Part shown: one piece after another, positions 1-5,258 of the stretch
How positions within the stretch are numbered: the first letter of the stretch is position 1
Layout: each line of letters starts with the position of its first letter
Assembly: GCA_002482565.1 (NCBI GenBank)
Contig: DLGG01000202.1
Coordinates: 33,331 to 38,588, forward strand
DNA: 5,258 nucleotides
Source of the DNA: Solidesulfovibrio magneticus
GTDB taxonomy: Bacteria > Desulfobacterota > Desulfovibrionia > Desulfovibrionales > Desulfovibrionaceae
Reading direction: 5' to 3'
Translations under genes and position numbers: made by a program
The notes under the pieces: model-generated
The model's input: only the letters and a program-made list of their open reading frames with translations
What the model was told of the DNA's origin: nothing
Databases searched by the model: none

Positions 1-34
1 CGACATGCGCCATTCTTGTTCCCAGGTCAGGGGT

Positions 35-69
35 CCGGGGGGCTGAGCCCCCCGGCCGCCGGAGGCATC
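35..69 (-). repeat. GC hairpin within a probable dispersed intergenic repeat downstream of mltG
   Basis: CCGGGGGG (35-42) pairs with CCCCCCGG (48-55). The pair 43C-47G extends the stem to nine, leaving a three-base loop. The adjoining bases 54-69 read, on the minus strand, GATGCCTCCGGCGGCC. From memory this 5' flank plus a G-rich hairpin recurs at gene ends in Desulfovibrio-type genomes; only one copy is in this window, so repeat status is inferred. It lies 38 bases past the mltG stop and could act as a 3' barrier or terminator. On the minus strand no T-run follows the stem. On the plus strand a T-rich patch (TTTTCTTT, 70-77) begins 14 bases after the stem. Confidence 0.55.
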
Positions 70-92
70 TTTTCTTTCCCTACTCCCCCAGC

Positions 93-1130
93 CTACGGCT
101 TGCCCTTGCCGTCGTCCTTCTTGCCCCGGCCGCGCTGGTACTTGTTCACGGCATTGATGTGTTCGTCCAGGGACTTGCTGAACTTGTGCTCGCCTTCGCC
201 GGTGGCGACGAAGTAGTAGAACTCGTGGCTTTCGGGGTTGGCCACGGCCTGCATGGATTTGAGGCCGGGCGAGCAGATGGGGCCGGGCGGCAGTCCGGGG
301 CGGGTGTAGGTATTGTAGGGATTGGCGGCGTCTTCGAGGTGGGCACGGGTGAGGTTGCCGGTGAATTTTTCGCCCAGGCCGTAGATGATGGTGGGATCGG
401 TTTGCAGCAACATGCCTTTGGCCAGGCGGTTGGCGAACACGCCGGCGACGCGGGAGCGTTCGGCATCGACGCCGGTTTCTTTTTCCACGATGGAGGCCAT
501 GGTGACGAAGGCCAGGAGTGGTTTGCCGGTGGGTTTTTCGCCGGGCCAGACAGCGTCGGCCTGTTTCCAGAATTCCTTGAGCATGGCTTCGACGACGTAG
601 GTTCCGTCGTCGCCGCGTTTGCGGGTGAAGAGGTAGGTGTTGGGGAACAGGAACCCTTCGGCGGATTCGGCCGGGATATTGTATTTCTTGAGGAGTTCGG
701 GATCGCGGGCGGCGCGCAGGAAGGCGGCGGCCGAGCACAGCCCGGCGTCTTCGGCCAGTTTGGCGATCTGGCGCATGGCCAGGCCTTCGGGGGCGGCGAG
801 CTTGTGTTGCACACCTTTGGCGGTGGTCAGGTAATCGAGGAGTTTTTGCGGCGTCCAGCCGGTGGAGACTTCGAATTCGCCGGCTTTGACGCGTCCGCCC
901 TTGTCCAGGAACTTGGCCAGCAGCTTGAAGCCGTCGGCGTCGCGCAGCACGCCTTCGGCCACGAGCATGGTGGCCACGGCGTCGAGGTTCTGGCCCGGCT
1001 CAATGAGCACGATCTTGTTCTGGCCGGGCGTTTGGGGCGGCACGGCCAGGAATTCGTAGGCCTTGTAGCCGATGGTTCCGCCAAGGACGACGAGGACGAT
1101 CAGGAACCCAAGGAGGATGGCTCGAAACAT
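93..1130 (-). CDS. mltG: Endolytic murein transglycosylase MltG (YceG-like)
   Basis: Role: inner-membrane lytic transglycosylase that cuts nascent peptidoglycan strands and so sets glycan length.

Seen: 345 aa, typical for the family (about 340). One hydrophobic helix at residues 4-20 anchors the N-terminus, with the rest predicted periplasmic. A LysM-like subdomain covers about 38-100 (IVLIEPGQNLDAVATMLVAEG). The catalytic part has EGFLFPNTY at 158-166 and ASIVEKET at 212-219, where E218 (or E216) is the catalytic glutamate. It also has TDPTIIYGLG at 244-253, NPYNTYTRPGLPPGPICSPG at 270-289 and YYFVATGEGEHKFSKS at 305-320. The chain ends in a short Lys/Arg/Gly-rich tail after 331.

Start: the same frame stays open upstream to 1490, but ATG at 1130 has GGAG four bases before it and begins right at the membrane anchor; the upstream extension is arginine-rich shadow sequence. 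It overlaps ruvX by 31 bases, which suggests translational coupling. Confidence 0.95.
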   Translation of the reverse strand: MFRAILLGFLIVLVVLGGTIGYKAYEFLAVPPQTPGQNKIVLIEPGQNLDAVATMLVAEGVLRDADGFKLLAKFLDKGGRVKAGEFEVSTGWTPQKLLDYLTTAKGVQHKLAAPEGLAMRQIAKLAEDAGLCSAAAFLRAARDPELLKKYNIPAESAEGFLFPNTYLFTRKRGDDGTYVVEAMLKEFWKQADAVWPGEKPTGKPLLAFVTMASIVEKETGVDAERSRVAGVFANRLAKGMLLQTDPTIIYGLGEKFTGNLTRAHLEDAANPYNTYTRPGLPPGPICSPGLKSMQAVANPESHEFYYFVATGEGEHKFSKSLDEHINAVNKYQRGRGKKDDGKGKP

Positions 1131-1543
1131 AGTTCTCCGCCGCGCAGATAGCGTTCGAGGATGACGGCCGCAGCCATGGCGTCCACCTTGGCGAGGAGCT
1201 CCCGGCCGGACAGGCCGGCTTCGCGCAGGCGTTCGGCGGCTTCCTCGGTGGAGTGGGCCTCGTCGGCGTAGACCAGGGGCACGGCGGTGCGCCGGGCCAG
1301 CCGGGCGGCGAAGTTGCGGACTTGCCGGCCGGTGAGGCCTTCGTCGCCGCCGGCCCGGGCCGGGTAGCCGATGACGATGCGGCCTGGGTTTTGTTCTTCG
1401 ATAACCGCAAGCAGCCTGGCAAACAAGTCGTCGCGGGTCTCCCAGGCGATGGTGGAATGGGGAAAGGCGACGCCCCCCCCTGGAGCGCAAACGGCCAGGC
1501 CCACCCGGGCCTGGCCGTAATCGATGGCGAGAATGGCTTCCAC
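1100..1543 (-). CDS. ruvX: RuvX/YqgF, RNase H-fold putative Holliday junction resolvase / pre-16S rRNA nuclease
   Basis: Seen: 147 aa, the usual family length. The N-terminal strand ILAIDYGQARVGLAV (4-18) carries the first acidic residue, D8. IVIGYPARAGGDEG (56-69) matches the family's glycine-rich loop. YADEAHSTEEA (92-102) corresponds to the family DER-x-(S/T)T motif, with E95 as a likely active-site acid. KVDAMAAAVILERYL (119-133) carries the third acid, D121.

Family knowledge: YqgF proteins are RNase H-like nucleases, proposed as Holliday junction resolvases and, in E. coli, implicated in 16S rRNA 5'-end maturation. They are cytoplasmic.

Start: a GTG codon gives exactly the conserved N-terminus. 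GAGGG lies four bases upstream, overlapping the stop region of the preceding gene, with one base between that stop and this start. The end runs 31 bases into mltG. Oddities: alanine stands where DER normally has arginine, and an eight-G run encodes G22-G24. Confidence 0.94.
   Translation of the reverse strand: MEAILAIDYGQARVGLAVCAPGGGVAFPHSTIAWETRDDLFARLLAVIEEQNPGRIVIGYPARAGGDEGLTGRQVRNFAARLARRTAVPLVYADEAHSTEEAAERLREAGLSGRELLAKVDAMAAAVILERYLRGGELCFEPSSLGS
1135..1138 (-). promoter_or_regulatory. Shine-Dalgarno of mltG, inside the ruvX coding region
   Basis: GGAG followed by AACT and ATG on the minus strand. It decides the mltG start at 1130 rather than the upstream end of the open frame at 1490. 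It lies within the last 15 codons of ruvX. Confidence 0.7.
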
Positions 1544-1544
1544 C

Positions 1545-4500
1545 CTACCCTCGCACCCGGGCCGCCTTGGCTGCCTTGGCGAGGAGCTTTTTCCATTTGG
1601 GGCCGTCCAGGGCTTCGGCCAGATATTCCAGGGTGTGCAGGACCGTATGCTTGTCGCGCATCTCGGACAGGATGCGGCTGATGCCCATTTTGCAAGAGGG
1701 ACAGCCGACCAGGATGGGCATGGACTCCTGCGCTTCAGCCAGATTTTCGGCCAGGGTCTCGCGCTTGCGGTCGCGCAGGCGGTTGTAGATGGCCGGGGTG
1801 GTCATGGCTCCGGTGCCGGATTCGCCGCAGCAGTTGGGCGACAGGACCACGGGCCGGCCGGTGATCTTGGCCAGGGCGGTCTTGTACATGTCGGCCGCCT
1901 TGGGCTTGGGCACATCGGCCCATTCGGCGTGGCAGGCGGCGTGGTAGAGAATGGGCGAGGCGTCCTGCGCGGGCGGAAAATCCAGCCGGCCCATGAGGAA
2001 CTGGGTCACGTCCATGTGCTTGAGATTGGGGCGCAGGGTCTTGAGCTCATGCTCTTCCAGGGATTCCCGGCAGGTGCCGCAGCTGGTCAGGCAGTAAGCC
2101 GGGCGCAGGCCCAGGCTTTCGGCCTCGTCCAGCAGCGCGGCCAGGGCGGCCCGGTTGCGCTCGCGGTTATTGCGGTAGGCTTCGCCCATGCCGGCGGCCA
2201 GGAGCGGATAGCCGCAGCACAGGTGGGTGTGGGGCATGAGCACGGCCACTTCGGCCCGCAGCAGCAGATGCACCGCTGCCAGGCCGATGGCGCTGGAGAA
2301 GACCGACGCGCCGCAGCCCGGGAAATAGAGCACGGTCTCGGGCGCTTCGCGGCCTTCCTGGGGGATGAAGATGGAGCCTTTGTCCAGGTCCAGGCGCTCG
2401 GCCAGATTGCGCAGGCCAAGGGAAGGATTGGGGCCGCGAAGGCCGGGGTTTTCGATGCGGTTGCGCCAGAACTTCGGCAACAGCGGCATAAGCTTGCCGT
2501 GGAACTGCTGGCCGTAGGCCATGAGTTTGGCCGCCTTGGGCACCCGGCCGGCCGGGTCCTCGGCCAGATAGTTGAGGATCTTGTGCTTGATGGGATGGCC
2601 GCCGTGGCCTTGCTGATCCAGGAAGCCGCGAAGCCCCAAGGCCACCTGGCCGGACTGGATTTTCACCGAGCACACGCCCGTGCACTTGCCGCAGGCGGTG
2701 CAGTGGTCGGTGATGGCCCGCAGCCGTTCCAGCAGCGCGGCGTCGGGTTCGCCGTGGGTGATCTGGGAATAGTAGATGGCTTCAATCAGCGCGCCGAAGC
2801 TGATGTTCTTGTTGCGCGGATGGTAGAGCATGCCGCGTTCCGGGGCGAACATGGGGCAGACCTGCTTGCACTTGCCGCAGCGGTTGCAGAACTGGATGCC
2901 GCTTAAGATGGAAATCAGCAGGTCCTTGTCGGGCAGCGCAGTCTTCTTGATGTCGCGAATGAGGCGGTTGAAGGAAAAGGTGTAGGGTTCCACGGCCAGC
3001 TCGCGGGTGGTGAGCTTGCCGGGGTTGATGATGTTCTTGGGGTCCACGCGCTTTTTGTAGGCGCGCAGGGCGTCGATCTTGTCCTGGGCCAGGAAGGCGA
3101 TCTTGGTGATGCCGATGCCGTGCTCGCCCGAGACCGCGCCGCCGAGCTTGGTGACGGTCTCGAAAACGGCTTCGGCGGCCTCCCAGGCCTGGCGCATCAT
3201 CTCGGGATCGTTGGAGTTGACCGGGATGTTGACGTGGCAGTTGCCGTCGCCGGCGTGCATGTGGCTGGCCACTTCGATGCGGGTGGCCGTCATCTCGGCG
3301 TGGATGGCGGCCAGCCGGTCCTTGAGGCGCGGATAGCGCGAGGCCAGATCGGTGAAGAAATAGTGGGTCTGGACCTCGACTTCCGAGTCGGACAGGTCGC
3401 GGGCGGAAATGCGGCCGCGCAGCACCCGGTCGCAGAATTCCAGCTCCATGGCGATGAACTCGTCGGAGGCAGGGACACCGGGCAGGCGGCCGGCGTTTTG
3501 CAGGGCGGTGCGATAGGCCCGGGCGATGCACTTGAGATTGAGGTCTTCCAGGAATTCGGCGAATTCCGGCACCACGGACAGGGGGATGACCACGTCCTCG
3601 TTGATCTTGAAGCCCGAGGTCCGCCTGGAGATGGCCGAGAGCTTGTGGCGGTCTTCCCAGTAGAGTTCGGCGGTCTTGGCGTCCTTGGCCTCGAACACGT
3701 CCACGTTGTCGTAGGGGTCGACGATGTCCACGATGTCGGCGGCGGCGCGCAGCAGGGCGTCCTCGTCGTCGGAGTCGAGCTGCAGCAGCAGCACCGAGAT
3801 GGGGTCGCCTTCGTAGAGGGCGGATTTCTTGGCGTAGCTAATCGCCCGCACGTACTTGGAGTTGAACTCCTCCAGGGCGGAAATCTTGACCGCGTCGCCT
3901 TCCTCGCGAATGCGGTTTCTCAGCCCCACCACGTCGCGGATGACGCACATGGCGTTTTTCATGGAACGGCCGAAAAATTCCAGGCACAAGGTACGGGAAT
4001 ACTTCGGGATGTCGTACAGCGCGAAGCAGGCTTCGGTGATGACGCCGTCCACGCCCTCTTTCTGCACGCCGGGCAGGCCGCCCAGATACTTGTTGGAGAC
4101 GTCCTTGCCGAGGTTTTTGCCGCGTATCTCGTTGCCCGGCAGCTTGACCACGTCGCGCACGACGCCGTCTTCGTCGAGGATCTCGAAAACGGCCGTCTCC
4201 TCGGGCTGGATCTTGTGGCGCGGGTGGTCGATGCGGCGGATTTCGATGATCTCGCCCGTGGCCTCGACCATGCGGTAGCTGATGATGTTGTCGAGCGTGG
4301 TGCCGTACTCGAAGGCGAAGGGACCGCCGGCGTTTTCGGCGATGTTGCCGCCAAGGGACGAAGCCGCCTTGGAGGCCGGGTCCACGGTGAAAAGCAGGCC
4401 CTTGGCCTCGGCCGCCTTGATGGCGGTGAGCGTCAGCACGCCTGTCTGGGCGCACAGGGTCTTGGCCTCAAGGTCGATGTTGAGGATCTTCTTGAATTTG

Positions 4501-5069
4501 GACAGGCTTAAAATCGCCGCCCGGCTGTGGGTGGGGACCGCGCCGCCGGTCAGGCCCGAGCCGCCGCCGCGCGGGATGATGGCGAATTCGAGTTCGTTGG
4601 CCAGGCGCAGGATGTCGCGAATCTGGCCTTCGGTCTCGGGCAGGAGCATGCACAGGGGCAGCTCCATGCGCAGGTCGGTGGCGTCGGTGGAGCACTCGAC
4701 CAGGGAATTGGGCGCGGTGACCACAGCCTCGTCGGGCAGAAACTGGCGCAGGCGCTCGACGAGGTTGTCGCGAAAGCGGCTGTCCGCCTCATAGACGTCC
4801 CAGAAGGCCTTGTAGGCTTTCTTGATGGTGCGCGGATAATCGCCCCAGGCCTTGGGGTTGGCCTCGGCCAGGCGCTTTTCCACCGACGCCTTGACGTCGC
4901 CGGGATTGATAAACGGATTGGAGCGCACCAAAAACAACTCGGCGGCCACGGCCACGGCGAGGTTTTTGGCGTCCTCGGGCCAGGAATCCAGCTCATCAGG
5001 GGTGATGTCCAGGACCCGGGGCACGAGACGCTCAAGAGGCAGGGAAATATGGGGTGTTCGCTCCGACAT
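1545..5069 (-). CDS. Fused FAD-binding / [4Fe-4S] / CCG-domain oxidoreductase (D-2-hydroxyacid or D-lactate dehydrogenase-like, GlcD-GlcF fusion)
   Basis: Seen (1174 aa): residues 1-120 have no recognised motif. A PCMH-type FAD-binding domain spans about 125-350, with the glycine-rich PRGGGSGLTGG at 166-176. The FAD-oxidase C-terminal domain runs to about 690, with HMHAGDGNCH at 603-612 and SGEHGIG at 647-653. By motif comparison with human D2HGDH, H605, H612 and E649 would bind the metal and H650 would be catalytic. Two CxxCxxCxxxC sites (C728/731/734/738 and C790/793/796/800) should each hold a [4Fe-4S] cluster. Two CCG modules follow: C919, C951-C952, C997/C1000 and C1046, C1080-C1081, C1123/C1126. 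I see no signal peptide or membrane helix, so it is probably cytoplasmic or peripheral.

Family knowledge: GlcD supplies flavin oxidation of 2-hydroxyacids and GlcF the iron-sulfur part; here both are on one chain. From memory it resembles large bacterial FAD/FMN oxidoreductases carrying DUF3683, and more distantly YdiJ. Desulfovibrio homologues are often called lactate dehydrogenases. Start: ATG with GGAAG nine bases upstream. Substrate and electron acceptor cannot be told from the sequence. The fold assignment is secure; 'D-lactate' is only a guess. Confidence 0.9.
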   Translation of the reverse strand: MSERTPHISLPLERLVPRVLDITPDELDSWPEDAKNLAVAVAAELFLVRSNPFINPGDVKASVEKRLAEANPKAWGDYPRTIKKAYKAFWDVYEADSRFRDNLVERLRQFLPDEAVVTAPNSLVECSTDATDLRMELPLCMLLPETEGQIRDILRLANELEFAIIPRGGGSGLTGGAVPTHSRAAILSLSKFKKILNIDLEAKTLCAQTGVLTLTAIKAAEAKGLLFTVDPASKAASSLGGNIAENAGGPFAFEYGTTLDNIISYRMVEATGEIIEIRRIDHPRHKIQPEETAVFEILDEDGVVRDVVKLPGNEIRGKNLGKDVSNKYLGGLPGVQKEGVDGVITEACFALYDIPKYSRTLCLEFFGRSMKNAMCVIRDVVGLRNRIREEGDAVKISALEEFNSKYVRAISYAKKSALYEGDPISVLLLQLDSDDEDALLRAAADIVDIVDPYDNVDVFEAKDAKTAELYWEDRHKLSAISRRTSGFKINEDVVIPLSVVPEFAEFLEDLNLKCIARAYRTALQNAGRLPGVPASDEFIAMELEFCDRVLRGRISARDLSDSEVEVQTHYFFTDLASRYPRLKDRLAAIHAEMTATRIEVASHMHAGDGNCHVNIPVNSNDPEMMRQAWEAAEAVFETVTKLGGAVSGEHGIGITKIAFLAQDKIDALRAYKKRVDPKNIINPGKLTTRELAVEPYTFSFNRLIRDIKKTALPDKDLLISILSGIQFCNRCGKCKQVCPMFAPERGMLYHPRNKNISFGALIEAIYYSQITHGEPDAALLERLRAITDHCTACGKCTGVCSVKIQSGQVALGLRGFLDQQGHGGHPIKHKILNYLAEDPAGRVPKAAKLMAYGQQFHGKLMPLLPKFWRNRIENPGLRGPNPSLGLRNLAERLDLDKGSIFIPQEGREAPETVLYFPGCGASVFSSAIGLAAVHLLLRAEVAVLMPHTHLCCGYPLLAAGMGEAYRNNRERNRAALAALLDEAESLGLRPAYCLTSCGTCRESLEEHELKTLRPNLKHMDVTQFLMGRLDFPPAQDASPILYHAACHAEWADVPKPKAADMYKTALAKITGRPVVLSPNCCGESGTGAMTTPAIYNRLRDRKRETLAENLAEAQESMPILVGCPSCKMGISRILSEMRDKHTVLHTLEYLAEALDGPKWKKLLAKAAKAARVRG
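1548..1552 (-). promoter_or_regulatory. Shine-Dalgarno of ruvX, overlapping the end of the oxidoreductase gene
   Basis: On the minus strand GAGGG is followed by TAG (stop of the oxidoreductase), one G, then GTG. The ribosome site is therefore formed by the last codons of the preceding gene. This supports the GTG start and suggests that ribosomes ending the first gene re-initiate on ruvX. Confidence 0.7.
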
Positions 5070-5078
5070 GATAGGGCG

Positions 5079-5083
5079 CTTCC
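5079..5083 (-). promoter_or_regulatory. Probable Shine-Dalgarno of the fused oxidoreductase
   Basis: GGAAG with nine bases to the ATG at 5069 on the minus strand. It is a modest match at a workable spacing. I see no better ribosome site near the next possible starts. Confidence 0.45.
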
Positions 5084-5110
5084 GGCGAGGGTTGAGGAAA
5101 GGAGGGAGTC

Positions 5111-5138
5111 AGATAATGCCGATGCCCGGGAAAGGCAA
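5111..5138 (-). promoter_or_regulatory. Weak candidate sigma-70 type promoter for the operon
   Basis: On the minus strand TTGCCT (5138-5133) and TTATCT (5116-5111) are separated by 16 bases. The first matches four of six bases of the -35 consensus; the second is a poor -10. Transcription would begin near 5104 and leave a leader of about 35 bases. This is a guess from spacing and partial consensus; the true promoter could be in the AT-rich block near 5258-5221 or beyond the window. Confidence 0.2.
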
Positions 5139-5159
5139 GGCCGGCCGCCGCGTCCGGCC
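5139..5159 (-). other. GC-rich hairpin in the upstream region
   Basis: GGCCGG at 5139-5144 pairs perfectly with CCGGCC at 5154-5159 around a nine-base loop. On neither strand is it followed by a T-run, so it does not look like an intrinsic terminator. If transcription starts upstream of it, it would fold in the leader RNA about 70 bases before the start codon. It may also be chance in GC-rich DNA. Confidence 0.4.
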
Positions 5160-5173
5160 CCGGCCGGGCGGGC

Positions 5174-5192
5174 CTCGTGTCATTCCCACGAG
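5174..5192. promoter_or_regulatory. 19-bp dyad, possible operator
   Basis: CTCGTG (5174-5179) and CACGAG (5187-5192) form a perfect six-base inverted repeat around a seven-base spacer, about 105 bases upstream of the oxidoreductase start. This size suits a dimeric transcription factor, but no regulator gene lies in the window and I cannot name a family for the motif. Confidence 0.3.
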
Positions 5193-5232
5193 AAGCGCCT
5201 CTGGCGTCTGGCAGGCAACAGACGAAAACCAA

Positions 5233-5250
5233 ATTTTTTCCTTAAAAAAT
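5233..5250. repeat. AT-only inverted repeat in an AT-rich block
   Basis: ATTTTTT (5233-5239), a four-base spacer CCTT, then AAAAAAT (5244-5250): a perfect seven-base inverted repeat. It sits in the AT-rich stretch at about 5221-5258, which stands out sharply from the GC-rich background. Such a block is typical of a promoter/UP-element region or the 3' end of a neighbouring transcript. The window ends before this can be settled. Confidence 0.5.
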
Positions 5251-5258
5251 ACTATCGT

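Noticed and set aside
1..13. Possible start (ATG GCG CAT GTC) of a further minus-strand gene at the left edge
   Set aside because: Only four codons are visible and the ribosome site (GGGAAC) is weak, so a gene cannot be supported.
159..1151. Plus-strand open frame of 330 codons antisense to mltG
   Set aside because: Gly/Phe-rich shadow of mltG with no recognisable fold and no ribosome site worth noting.
1131..1490. N-terminal extension of MltG by 120 residues in the same open frame
   Set aside because: Arg/Pro-rich sequence that is ruvX read in another frame. The ATG at 1130 has a Shine-Dalgarno and starts directly at the membrane anchor.
1524..2906. Plus-strand open frame of 460 codons antisense to the oxidoreductase
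   Set aside because: Low-complexity Gly/Ala/His/Gln product with no domain. It is a typical mirror of a high-GC gene whose third positions are G or C.
3120..4511. Plus-strand open frame of 463 codons antisense to the oxidoreductase
   Set aside because: Same composition artefact: Val/Gly/His-rich, no motif, and lying fully opposite a well-supported gene.
5121..5160. Sigma-54 (-24/-12) promoter around the TTGCC at 5138
   Set aside because: The TTGC element is present, but the required GG pair at the -24 position does not fit at the correct spacing.
5032..5232. 66-codon minus-strand frame in the leader, overlapping the oxidoreductase start
   Set aside because: No similarity or leader-peptide feature that I can recognise and no convincing ribosome site. 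It overlaps the gene start in another frame.
1..5258. A new defence, mobile or CRISPR-type system
   Set aside because: There are no repeat arrays, integrases, transposases or effector-like genes. The three genes belong to known families.

Overview
The window is GC-rich and reads as chromosomal DNA of a delta-type sulfate reducer, most likely a member of the Desulfovibrionaceae. That assignment is inferred from three things: the gene content, the strong G/C third-position bias (which creates long antisense shadow ORFs), and a gene-end element beside mltG that resembles intergenic repeats I recall from Desulfovibrio-type genomes. All three real genes lie on the minus strand and are read right to left. 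They fill about 95% of the window.

Layout in order of transcription. Bases 5258-5070 are a non-coding leader. It holds an AT-only inverted repeat, a 19-bp dyad, a GC hairpin and a weak candidate promoter. Bases 5069-1545 encode a 1174-residue protein that fuses a flavin 2-hydroxyacid dehydrogenase (GlcD/Dld type) to a GlcF-like iron-sulfur and CCG module. Bases 1543-1100 encode RuvX/YqgF with a GTG start, one base after the previous stop codon. Bases 1130-93 encode the endolytic murein transglycosylase MltG, overlapping ruvX by 31 bases. Bases 92-1 are intergenic, with a strong GC hairpin inside a probable dispersed repeat.

The packing (1-base gap, then 31-base overlap) implies one polycistronic mRNA with translational coupling. 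The first gene would take electrons from a 2-hydroxyacid such as D-lactate and pass them through FAD, two [4Fe-4S] clusters and the CCG module to an unknown acceptor. The other two are housekeeping genes: RuvX (nuclease-fold, rRNA processing or DNA repair) and MltG (ends glycan strands at the inner membrane). ruvX and mltG are often found near each other in bacteria; the oxidoreductase in front of them is the less expected partner.

I found no RNA gene, CRISPR array, transposon or defence system. The points most worth a second look are the unassigned substrate and N-terminal domain of the fused oxidoreductase, its coupling to ruvX-mltG, an 8-G run inside ruvX, and the structured elements at both ends.
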